DNA of 14,015 nt from Pseudomonadota bacterium. GTDB taxonomy: Bacteria > Pseudomonadota > Gammaproteobacteria > Steroidobacterales > Steroidobacteraceae. Every line of letters begins with the position of its first letter. The stretch's first letter is position 1. A program made the translations under genes and the position numbers. The DNA lies in NCBI GenBank assembly GCA_023433515.1, contig JAEZCN010000092.1, forward strand, positions 1 to 14,015. The letters run 5' to 3'. Below are positions 7,238 through 13,141 of the stretch, one piece after another. The notes below the pieces were generated by a model. It was not told the DNA's origin and ran no database searches. It saw only the letters and a list, made by a program, of their open reading frames with translations.

Positions 7238-7489
7238 ATGGCAAAGAACACCAGCATTTCCCTCGGCGATCATTTCGAAGGTTTCATCAATCGGCAAATC
7301 GAAAGCGGGCGCTACGGCTCCGCGAGCGAAGTCATCCGCGCAAGCCTGCGACTGCTCGAAGAGCATGAACAAAGGCTCGGTGCGCTGCGACACGCACTGG
7401 TCGGCGGAGAGAAGAGCGGCGACGTTGGCGAACTGAATATGGATGAAGTCAAGCGCAAGGCGCGCCGCCGGACCAAGTCAGTCTCTTGA
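7238..7489 (+). CDS. parD: ParD-family type II antitoxin (ribbon-helix-helix)
   Basis: 83 residues with the ParD layout: an N-terminal beta strand (NTSISLGDHFEGFI, 4-17), helix-turn-helix of the ribbon-helix-helix fold (RYGSASEVIRASLRLLEE, 25-42) for dimerisation and DNA binding, and a charged, flexible C-terminus (about 46-83) that would wrap the toxin. ATG 7238 has a strong ribosome site CGGAGG (7224-7229) and lies directly behind a palindromic operator. The usual downstream ParE gene is present only as a remnant starting at the stop codon, so this antitoxin appears to be an orphan. It probably still represses its own promoter. Family assignment is firm; current function is uncertain. Confidence 0.88.
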   Translation: MAKNTSISLGDHFEGFINRQIESGRYGSASEVIRASLRLLEEHEQRLGALRHALVGGEKSGDVGELNMDEVKRKARRRTKSVS

Positions 7490-7620
7490 GGCGAAAAATC
7501 CGCAAACATGCGCTTGCTGGATTCATCAACAGCCACCCGGTCTACTACACCGTGACGGCGTCTGCCATCCACATCATCCGCGTGCTCCATGGCCAGATGG
7601 ATCCCGGCGAACATTTCTAG
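7486..7620 (+). pseudogene. parE: Truncated ParE toxin remnant
   Basis: A 44-residue open frame from TTG 7486 (overlapping the parD stop as TTGA) to TAG 7618. Its C-terminal part, GFINSHPVYYTVTASAIHI followed by IRVLHGQMDPGEHF, matches the end of RelE/ParE-superfamily toxins (pattern SHxxxYxV...IxxxRVLHxxMDxxxHF). A full ParE is about 95-100 residues; the first helical hairpin and most of the beta sheet, roughly 50 residues, are missing. The first codons (RRKIR) look like a ParE start, so an internal in-frame deletion is likely. A toxin lacking the core should be inactive. Alternatively the short product is retained as a ParD ligand. Confidence 0.75.
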
Positions 7621-7636
7621 CGCTTGACGTCGATGC

Positions 7637-8446
7637 TCAAGTCGCAAGCCACAACTTGTACCACTTGCGTTTCGGCGCTTCTCTACGCTCGCCCGCCTCA
7701 CCCTCGTAGTTGTTGCGATACATCGCACGGGTCTGCGCGGCGAGTTCCTTCAGGTCCATCTGCTCGTAGGCGTAGATCATGATCTCGAGCGCATCGCGCA
7801 CGGCGGGGGCGCCGTCGAACTCCTCGATCGCCACCTTCGCGCGCTGCGCGGCGGCGACATAGGCGCCGCGGTCGATGTAGTAGCGCGCCACCGCGACTTC
7901 ATATTCGGCGAGGCGGTTGCGCAGGTAGACCATGCGGCGGCGCGAGTCGTGCGCGTAGTCGCTGTTCGGGAACTGCTGCACGACCGTGAGGAAGGACGCG
8001 AACGAACGGCGCGCCTGGGTCGGTGGACGCTGGTTGAGGTCGACGCGGAACCAGCGCTCGAGGAAGTTCGGCATGCGCTCGAAGTCCGTGAGGCCCTTGA
8101 GGTACCACGCATAGTCGATGCGCGGATGTGTCGGGTTCTCGCGAATGAACGTATCCGCCGCGTCGATCGCGGATTCGGATTCGCCGGCGCGGTAGTACGC
8201 ATAGATCACGTCGAGGCGCGACTGGCGCGATTCGGCCGCGAACGGGTAGCGGGCCATGAGCGCTTCGTAGATGCGGATGGCCAGCGGGTAGTCGCCGCCG
8301 CGCAGCGCGCGATGCGCTCGCTCGTAGACCACCGCCGGATCCGTCATCGGCCCCTCGGCGCCGTCCCGGGACTTGCAGCCGCTGAGTGATATGCCGAAGG
8401 TTATGAATAAGAGTGCCAGTAGCCCGGCGGAACGCATGGATCGCAT
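7637..8446 (-). CDS. bamD: Outer membrane assembly lipoprotein BamD (ComL)
   Basis: 269 residues from ATG 8446. BamD is an essential lipoprotein of the BAM complex, which folds beta-barrel proteins into the outer membrane together with BamA. The signal peptide ends in the lipobox LSGC, with C24 as lipidated residue. Tetratricopeptide-like repeats follow: AHRALRGGDYPLAIRIYEAL (44-63), YAYYRAGESESAIDAADTFI (82-101), then RRSFASFLTVVQQFPNSDYA (146-165) and YYIDRGAYVAAAQRAKVAI (189-207). The WYLKGL (114-119) and RWFRVDLNQR (131-140) signatures are typical. The frame is open to 8569, but only 8446 or ATG 8437 gives a sensible signal peptide. The C-terminus is about 20 residues longer than in E. 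coli and basic. It converges with the parDE remnant and diverges from rluD. Confidence 0.93.
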   Translation of the reverse strand: MRSMRSAGLLALLFITFGISLSGCKSRDGAEGPMTDPAVVYERAHRALRGGDYPLAIRIYEALMARYPFAAESRQSRLDVIYAYYRAGESESAIDAADTFIRENPTHPRIDYAWYLKGLTDFERMPNFLERWFRVDLNQRPPTQARRSFASFLTVVQQFPNSDYAHDSRRRMVYLRNRLAEYEVAVARYYIDRGAYVAAAQRAKVAIEEFDGAPAVRDALEIMIYAYEQMDLKELAAQTRAMYRNNYEGEAGERREAPKRKWYKLWLAT

Positions 8447-8487
8447 GTATGGATTGCCGTTTCTCGAATGTGCCGGTGTTATTGGGT

Positions 8488-8518
8488 TTGAAATCGCGGC
8501 TGGACGCGGGAGTATAGC
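8488..8518. promoter_or_regulatory. Divergent promoter region bamD/rluD
   Basis: On the minus strand TATACT (8511-8516, 5 of 6 to TATAAT) followed by CCCGCG is a good -10 for bamD, giving a leader of about 55-60 bases. On the plus strand TTGAAA (8488-8493) resembles a -35, and TATAGC (8513-8518) a -10 at a long 19-base spacing, for rluD. The two -10 elements overlap, so the promoters would compete. Assigned by eye. Confidence 0.4.
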
Positions 8519-8545
8519 GGCCCGAAAAGCTGTCGGACCACACGG

Positions 8546-9511
8546 TTGAGCCCCAAGTTCCAGACCCACCGCCTCGAGTTACCCACGGACCTCGCGGGCC
8601 GGCGCCTCGACGCGGCCCTGGCCCTGTTGTTGCCGCAATACTCGCGCACGCGCCTGCAGGGCTGGATCGAGGAGGGGGCGGTGCGGGTGAATGGCCTTAC
8701 GGTTCGGCCTCGGGACCCCGTGGTCGGCGGCGAGGTGGCGGTCGTCGAGGCGCGGATTCTCGAAGAGACCGGGGTCAAGGCCGAGAAGCTGCCGATCGAC
8801 ATCGTGCACGAAGATGCCTCGGTGATCGTGATCAACAAGCCGCCCGGGCTTGTCGTGCATCCCGGCGCGGGAAATCGCGCGAGCACGCTGCAGAACGCGC
8901 TGCTCGCGCACGATCCGAAACTCGCGCGCGTGCCGCGCGCCGGGCTCGTGCATCGCATCGACAAGGATACGAGCGGGTTGTTAGTCATCGCTCGCACCCT
9001 CGCGGCGCACACGGCGCTGGTGGCGGAGCTCGCGGCGCATGAGATCCGGCGCGAGTATCTCGCGGTGTGCGTCGGCGTGATGACGGGTGGCGGCACTATC
9101 GATGAGCCCATCGGGCGGCATCGCACGCAGCGCACGAAGATGGCGGTGCGCAGCGACGGGCGGCATGCGGTAACTCACTACCGCGTCGAGAAGAAGTTTC
9201 GCGCACATACGTTGGCGCGGGTTCGACTGGAGACCGGGCGCACCCATCAGATCCGCGTGCATCTCGCGCATGCGGGATATCCGATCGTCGGCGATCCGGT
9301 GTATGGCGGACGCCGCAGGTTGCCCGCCGGTGCGAACCCGGCGTTGATCGCGGCGCTGGATGCGTTCAAACGCCAGGCGCTGCACGCCGAGAAACTCGAG
9401 TTCACGCATCCGAAGTCCGGCAAGCGCGTGGAGTACGCCGCGCCGATTCCGGAGGATCTCGCCGAGTTGTTAGGCGCGCTGGAACGCGATACGCGCGAGG
9501 CCGCGAGGTGA
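8546..9511 (+). CDS. rluD: 23S rRNA pseudouridine synthase RluD
   Basis: 321 residues. It converts uridines of 23S rRNA helix 69 (E. coli 1911, 1915, 1917) to pseudouridine. An N-terminal S4 RNA-binding domain (about 14-65, GRRLDAALALLLPQYSRTRL) precedes the RluA-type catalytic domain with INKPPGLVVHPGAGN (96-110) and HRIDKDTSGLLV (136-147). D139 is the catalytic aspartate, at the same residue number as in E. coli RluD, which supports the chosen start. RTHQIRVHLAHAGYPIVGDPVYG lies towards the C-terminus in two adjoining pieces. The start is TTG 8546, with no nearby ATG/GTG that would keep the S4 domain. It overlaps pgeF by 4 bases (GTGA). Confidence 0.95.
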   Translation: MSPKFQTHRLELPTDLAGRRLDAALALLLPQYSRTRLQGWIEEGAVRVNGLTVRPRDPVVGGEVAVVEARILEETGVKAEKLPIDIVHEDASVIVINKPPGLVVHPGAGNRASTLQNALLAHDPKLARVPRAGLVHRIDKDTSGLLVIARTLAAHTALVAELAAHEIRREYLAVCVGVMTGGGTIDEPIGRHRTQRTKMAVRSDGRHAVTHYRVEKKFRAHTLARVRLETGRTHQIRVHLAHAGYPIVGDPVYGGRRRLPAGANPALIAALDAFKRQALHAEKLEFTHPKSGKRVEYAAPIPEDLAELLGALERDTREAAR

Positions 9512-10254
9512 GCGACGAGTCATTACTCGACATCGGATGGCGCACGCCCCCGGGGGTGCATGCGGCATTCACGACGCGGCTGGGAGGCGTGAGCGTCGCT
9601 CCGTGGGATTCTTTCAATGTCGCCTCGCATGTTGGTGACTCACCGGAATCCGTCGCGGCGAATCGCAAGCTGCTGCGCGAGAAACTGCGGTTGCCGACAG
9701 AGCCGGCATGGCTCAATCAGGTGCACGGCGTCGAGGTCGTCGATCTCGATGTCGCGCCACCTTTGGCGACGCCTGTCACCGCGGATGCATCGTGCACGCG
9801 TGCCACGAATCGCGTGTCCGTGGTCCTGGTCGCGGACTGCTTGCCAGTGCTGTTCACGAGCCGCGATGGTCAAACTATCGGCGCCGCGCATGCCGGCTGG
9901 CGCGGGCTGGCAGGTGGAGTGCTCGAGAACACGGTGCGCACGATGGGCGTCTCACCCGCTCACCTGATCGCGTGGCTGGGTCCCGCAATCTCGCAGGAGC
10001 ACTTCGAAGTGGGGGACGAAGTGCGCGAGGCATTCGTGAAAGCGGACACTGAGGCCTCTTCGCTGTTCGCGCCCAACCCGCGTGGCCGTTGGCAGGCCGA
10101 CCTGGTGGCCCTGGCTCGCCGGCGACTCGCTGCTCTGGGCGTCAACGATGTGAGCGGTGGGCCGTGGTGCACGTTCGCCGATCGAAAAAGGTTCTACTCT
10201 CATCGGCGGGACAGAAAGGGCGGCAGGCTCGCCGCGCTCATTTGGAAGGCCTGA
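9508..10254 (+). CDS. pgeF: Peptidoglycan editing factor / multicopper-like purine enzyme PgeF (YfiH, laccase-domain)
   Basis: 248 residues of the DUF152/YfiH family. Members are metal-binding proteins tied in E. coli to removal of mis-incorporated amino acids from peptidoglycan precursors, and others act on purine nucleosides. The three metal-ligand motifs are present: LNQVHGVEV with H73, VADCLPVLF with C111 and AAHAGWRGLAGG with H128. GPAISQEHFEVGDEV (158-172) and the C-terminal FADRKRFYSHRRD (223-235) are also typical. The start is GTG 9508 inside the rluD stop (GTGA), indicating translational coupling; rluD-pgeF is a conserved pair. A small hairpin GACTC-TGGC-GAGTC (10253-10266) sits on the stop codon, without a T-run. 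Confidence 0.93.
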   Translation: MSDESLLDIGWRTPPGVHAAFTTRLGGVSVAPWDSFNVASHVGDSPESVAANRKLLREKLRLPTEPAWLNQVHGVEVVDLDVAPPLATPVTADASCTRATNRVSVVLVADCLPVLFTSRDGQTIGAAHAGWRGLAGGVLENTVRTMGVSPAHLIAWLGPAISQEHFEVGDEVREAFVKADTEASSLFAPNPRGRWQADLVALARRRLAALGVNDVSGGPWCTFADRKRFYSHRRDRKGGRLAALIWKA

Positions 10255-10318
10255 CTCTGGCGAGTCGTGACAGATCGCTGTGGCGTTAATGGCATTGTGG
10301 GACGGCGAGGATCTAATC

Positions 10319-10567
10319 ATGAACCAGGAACTGGCCAGGCACGTTGCTCATGTGGCTTTTCGCGCATCTGCCAAGCTCAACGATCTATTACCGCTGATTC
10401 GCGAGCATGCGACCGAAGCGGAATACAAAGCCTTTCTGGTGGCGATCAGCGCCATTTCCGGCGACAGTGCATTCAAGCTGCTGAGAAACTTGTATGCCGA
10501 GCATCCTCAAATCGAAGCGGAAATCGATGAAAGGATTTCAGAGTACGGCGTCCTGATTTCCAACTAG
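10319..10567 (+). CDS. Small conserved-looking protein of unknown function
   Basis: 82 residues from ATG 10319 (MNQELARHVAHVAFRASA), chosen over the longer GTG 10280 because GAGG at 10307-10310 lies 8 bases before it. The protein is predicted mainly alpha-helical and acidic towards the end (EHPQIEAEIDERISEYG), with no signal peptide or membrane segment. Composition and codon use look coding, but I do not recognise the family. It follows pgeF by 64 bases on the same strand, possibly behind a weak stop hairpin, and converges with the ORF6N gene 22 bases further on. Confidence 0.72.
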   Translation: MNQELARHVAHVAFRASAKLNDLLPLIREHATEAEYKAFLVAISAISGDSAFKLLRNLYAEHPQIEAEIDERISEYGVLISN

Positions 10568-10596
10568 CGACTGGAATCGATGGATTTCTTCAGTCG
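10568..10596. terminator. Weak candidate bidirectional hairpin between convergent genes
   Basis: CGACTG (10568-10573) pairs with CAGTCG (10591-10596), and inside the loop AATC/GATT can pair around GATG. It lies between two convergent stops, where a shared terminator is expected, but the stem is interrupted and there is no strong T-run on either strand. Confidence 0.22.
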
Positions 10597-11132
10597 AGAT
10601 CGGCGGTGAAACCGATGCCGCGTCGTTTCGTAGAAGGTCTATCCATCAGCTGACGTATCGCCGAAAGCATGGCGGCGATCGTCTCATCGTGAATCGAGAG
10701 CTTCTTTTCAATGTGTGCTTCGAGCGCATCGAGACGGCTTGCCAGGTTCTTGTTCGAAACCAAGAGCGCACGCAGCTGGACGAAAGCGCGGACGACGTAC
10801 ACACCCATTTCCGCAGCCCTTGGACTGTTCAAGACATTGGCGGCCTGGATGGCGCCATGTTCGGTGAATGCGAATGGCAGATACTTGATGTTCTGCCCGC
10901 GCGTGTTGTTCAAGATCGCAAATTGCGATCTTGAACGCTCCGCTTCTTCCCGCGTCAGGCGGAAAACGAAATCCTCGGGAAACTTCCGGGTATTGCGCTT
11001 GACGGCTTCGTTGAGCCGGCTCGTCGTGACGCCATAGATCGCTGCCAGATCGCGATCGAGGATGACCCTTTGGCCGCGAAGGATGAGGATGGCGCGCGAG
11101 ACGCTTTCGATCGAGATTGCCTGCTGGCTCAT
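10590..11132 (-). CDS. ORF6N-domain phage-type DNA-binding protein
   Basis: 180 residues. The N-terminal ORF6N domain (about 8-100) shows the family pattern: LRGQRVILDRDLAAIYGV (first quarter), RLNEAVKRNTRKFPEDFVFRL, then RSQFAILNNTRGQNIKYLPF and FTEHGAIQAANVLNS. A coiled-coil-prone C-terminal region follows (NLASRLDALEAHIEKKLSIH). ORF6N/KilA-N-type proteins are common in phages and prophage remnants and often regulate or modulate host and phage processes; the exact role here is unknown. ATG 11132 is preferred to GTG 11144 because AGGTG sits 9 bases upstream of it. It stands alone with no other phage genes in the window. A 29-base palindrome (10908-10936) lies within its coding region. Confidence 0.85.
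   Translation of the reverse strand: MSQQAISIESVSRAILILRGQRVILDRDLAAIYGVTTSRLNEAVKRNTRKFPEDFVFRLTREEAERSRSQFAILNNTRGQNIKYLPFAFTEHGAIQAANVLNSPRAAEMGVYVVRAFVQLRALLVSNKNLASRLDALEAHIEKKLSIHDETIAAMLSAIRQLMDRPSTKRRGIGFTADLD
10908..10936. repeat. 29-base near-perfect palindrome inside the ORF6N gene
   Basis: Arms of 14 bases (GTTCAAGATCGCAA at 10908-10921 and TTGCGATCTTGAAC at 10923-10936) are perfectly complementary around the single base 10922. They encode residues around SRSQFAILN of the ORF6N domain. This is by far the longest uninterrupted dyad seen in any coding region of the window. Confidence 0.8.
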
Positions 11133-11299
11133 GCCCGGCTTCACCTTCCCTTCAAGGCCGTGCGAATTCCGACTGGGAATCTAGTGCTGAGTAGTTAATT
11201 GAGCCAGGTGTGTTTCTGTCACTTGGTGGGAGAAATAGCGATCCTTTGCGGCGTACCATCTCTGCCGTCCATTACCGCCCGTGCTAGCATCCCCCCGTT
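11133..11299. other. Intergenic region between the ORF6N gene and the ZIP transporter
   Basis: 167 bases with lower GC than the flanking genes. It holds the ORF6N ribosome site near its left edge, a short dyad ATTCC-GACTG-GGAAT around 11167-11181, and an AT-rich stretch (AGTTAATTGAG) that may hold the ORF6N promoter. The right end holds the candidate ZIP promoter listed separately. I see no further gene or RNA in it. Confidence 0.4.
11285..11290 (+). promoter_or_regulatory. Candidate extended -10 of the ZIP transporter gene
   Basis: TGCTAGCAT (11282-11290) is an extended -10 (TG, one base, TAGCAT) followed by a run of C. A transcript starting about 7 bases downstream, near 11297, would begin practically at the TTG start codon 11300. 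No clear -35 and no Shine-Dalgarno are visible, which fits a leaderless mRNA. Confidence 0.4.
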
Positions 11300-12106
11300 T
11301 TGACCACTCTCCTCTGGATCATCCTCGCCACCACGGTTTCAGGTGTGCTGTCCGTCCTCGCGGCCGGCACCTTCCTGGCCTTGCCCGCGCGCTCGCGCGA
11401 GGCTGCGCTCCCCCATCTGGTTTCATTCGCAACCGGCGCCTTGTTAGGCGCAGCGCTGCTCGCGCTGATCCCGCACGCGGTGGAGGGCGCGGGCATCGGC
11501 AACGTGCATCAGGTCGGCATCGCGCTGATCGCCGGCATCGCACTGTTCTTCGTGCTCGAGAAATTCCTGCTCTGGCGCCATTGCCACGACGACCACTGCC
11601 ACGAGCACACGGTCGCGGACGCCCACCAGCACGATCACAACCACGACCGCGCGCGCCAGAAAGCCAGCGGCTCGCTCGTGCTCATCGGCGACGCCCTTCA
11701 CAACGTGCTCGACGGCGTGCTGATCGCCGCGGCCTTCCTGACCGACGTGCACCTCGGCATCGTCACGGCCCTCGCGATCATGGCCCACGAAATCCCGCAG
11801 GAAGTCGGCAACTTCGCCGTGCTGCTCCATTCGGGTGTGTCGCGCGGCCGCGCGCTCGGCCTCAATCTGCTGACCAGTCTCACGGCGGTGATCGGTGGCG
11901 TCATCGGTTACTTCGCGCTCGGCACGGCGCTCACCGTTCTGCCATTCGCGCTGGCAGTGGCCGCGGCGAGCCTGCTGTATGTCGCGGTGGCGGACCTCAT
12001 CCCGGGCCTCCACCGCAAGGTCGATCCGCGCTCGAGCGTCATGCAGGTTTTGCTCATCGGCTGCGGTATTGCGATCATTGCCCTCGCTGAAAACAACGCT
12101 CACTAA
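11300..12106 (+). CDS. ZIP-family divalent metal transporter with His-rich loop
   Basis: 268 residues with about eight membrane segments. Segments I-III (about 3-27, 39-60, 70-91) are followed by a cytoplasmic-type variable loop with many histidines (94-115: HCHDDHCHEH, then HQHDHNH). Segment IV has HNVLDG (134-139) and segment V HEIPQE (163-168), the paired metal-binding motifs of the ZIP family. Segments VI-VIII fill 185-262. Such proteins move Zn2+ or related metals into the cytoplasm, with the His loop as metal sensor or relay. The start is TTG 11300 (the N-terminus fits and nothing better exists). It is closest to ZupT/GufA-like members, but the substrate cannot be read from sequence, so no symbol is given. 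The next gene starts 36 bases after its stop. Confidence 0.9.
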   Translation: MTTLLWIILATTVSGVLSVLAAGTFLALPARSREAALPHLVSFATGALLGAALLALIPHAVEGAGIGNVHQVGIALIAGIALFFVLEKFLLWRHCHDDHCHEHTVADAHQHDHNHDRARQKASGSLVLIGDALHNVLDGVLIAAAFLTDVHLGIVTALAIMAHEIPQEVGNFAVLLHSGVSRGRALGLNLLTSLTAVIGGVIGYFALGTALTVLPFALAVAAASLLYVAVADLIPGLHRKVDPRSSVMQVLLIGCGIAIIALAENNAH

Positions 12107-12112
12107 GAAGCG

Positions 12113-12136
12113 TCCCTGACTACCTCGTCCCAGGGA
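12113..12136 (+). promoter_or_regulatory. Possible hairpin occluding the ribosome site of the pilin chimera
   Basis: TCCCTG (12113-12118) pairs with CAGGGA (12131-12136) around a 12-base loop. The 3' arm overlaps the AGGGAGGG ribosome site (12132-12139) of the gene at 12143. It could lower translation or act as a weak stop after the ZIP gene. The stem is short, so confidence is low. Confidence 0.25.
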
Positions 12137-12142
12137 GGGCGA

Positions 12143-13078
12143 ATGTCGACGAATCCGTATGCCCAGGCCGCGGCCCCGGCCGTCTCGGCCTCGAGTCCCG
12201 AAGAACAGCAGAAGCTCGACTACGAGCTGGCCATCGGGCGGAACTCTGACTACTACCTTCCGAAGTTCCAGCGATTCGACGAGGGTGGCTCGAAGGTCGG
12301 CTGGCATTGGCCGGCATTCCTGGTGACCTCGTGGTGGTTCATCTACCGGAAGATGTTCGGGCTCGGCATCCTGAACCTGTGCATTCCGCTGGTCACGCTG
12401 ATCGTCGTGGCCATCGTGATCGGTGCAGCGAAGCCCTCGCGCACGGTGGCCGCCGCCATTGCGATCCTGCTGCTGCTCGCGCCGAGCTTCCTGTTCTCGA
12501 TGTTCGCGAACGCGCTCTACTGGCGGCACATCCGCAAAGTAATCAGCCGGGTGCCCCGGAGCATCGTGAACCAGCCCGAAAAACGCGCCGCGCGGATCCA
12601 GCGCAATGGCGGTACCGGCATCGGGCCGATGATCGGGATCATGGCGGGCGTCCTGATCTTCGGCGGAGGCATCGTCGCCGGGATTTCGATCCCGGCCTAC
12701 CAGGATTACACGATCCGCTCGCAGGTGACCGAAGGCCTCGATCTCGCGAAGGCGGCCCAGGCGCGCGTCGAGGAGATCTGGATATCGGAGCACCGCTGGG
12801 CGGAGCAGGACGACATCCCGGGTGAAATCCCGAGCGGCAAGTACGTCGAAAAGGTCGAGGTATTCACCGGCAGCATCGTGATCACGTTCGGCGGTCAGGC
12901 GAACCGCAACATCCACGGGCAACGCATGGCCATCACGCCCGCGGCGAACCAGGACGGCGACATCCGGTGGGTCTGCGGCAATGCAGCCACGCCACGTGGC
13001 TGGACGCCCTCGGAGGGGTACCTGGGCAGCGACGTCCCTGACAAGTACATGCCGGCCCGGTGTAGGTCGGGTTCGTAA
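12143..13078 (+). CDS. Chimeric membrane protein: DUF2628-like domain fused to type IV pilin-like domain
   Basis: 311 residues. Residues 1-45 are polar and Ala/Ser-rich. Residues 38-135 look like DUF2628: YYLPKFQRFDEGG, WHWPAFLVTSWWFIYRKMFG, then two membrane helices (about 74-95 and 101-122) and ALYWRHIRKVI. A third hydrophobic helix (about 158-182) runs into SIPAYQDYTIRSQVTEGL (182-199), the segment that in PilA-type pilins follows the N-terminal helix. The rest ends in WVCGN with C278 and KYMPARCR with C307, the disulphide-bounded D-region of type IVa pilins. There is no prepilin peptidase site: the position equivalent to the conserved Glu5 is M167 and no Gly-Phe cleavage pair exists. It is thus likely a membrane-anchored pilin-like protein, not a pilus subunit. 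Start ATG 12143 follows AGGGAGGG. Confidence 0.85.
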   Translation: MSTNPYAQAAAPAVSASSPEEQQKLDYELAIGRNSDYYLPKFQRFDEGGSKVGWHWPAFLVTSWWFIYRKMFGLGILNLCIPLVTLIVVAIVIGAAKPSRTVAAAIAILLLLAPSFLFSMFANALYWRHIRKVISRVPRSIVNQPEKRAARIQRNGGTGIGPMIGIMAGVLIFGGGIVAGISIPAYQDYTIRSQVTEGLDLAKAAQARVEEIWISEHRWAEQDDIPGEIPSGKYVEKVEVFTGSIVITFGGQANRNIHGQRMAITPAANQDGDIRWVCGNAATPRGWTPSEGYLGSDVPDKYMPARCRSGS

Positions 13079-13103
13079 AATCCCGTATTCGGCTCATCCA
13101 GGG

Positions 13104-13133
13104 CTTGAACGGCCGCGGCCCGGGCCCCAAGTT
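13104..13133 (+). promoter_or_regulatory. Sigma-32 (RpoH) heat-shock promoter of clpB
   Basis: CTTGAA (13104-13109) and CCCCAAGTT (13125-13133) are separated by 15 bases, close to the RpoH consensus (CTTGAAA, 11-16 bases, CCCCATnT). A start point 6-8 bases past the -10 lies near 13138-13140, only a few bases before the clpB ATG 13142. The spacer contains the palindrome GGCCGCGGCC (13111-13120). Confidence 0.75.
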
Positions 13134-13141
13134 GCCGGCCT

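Noticed and set aside
7443..7709. An 88-codon plus-strand frame over the parD end and the parE remnant
   Set aside because: It is out of frame with both parD and the ParE-like C-terminus and has no family features.
8447..8569. N-terminal extension of bamD to 8569
   Set aside because: It would bury the lipoprotein signal peptide behind about 40 residues and overlap the rluD start; ATG 8446 gives a normal lipobox.
11444..12922. A 492-codon minus-strand frame opposite the ZIP gene and the pilin chimera
   Set aside because: Shadow frame with Arg/Asp/His-rich composition; both opposite-strand genes have clear domains.
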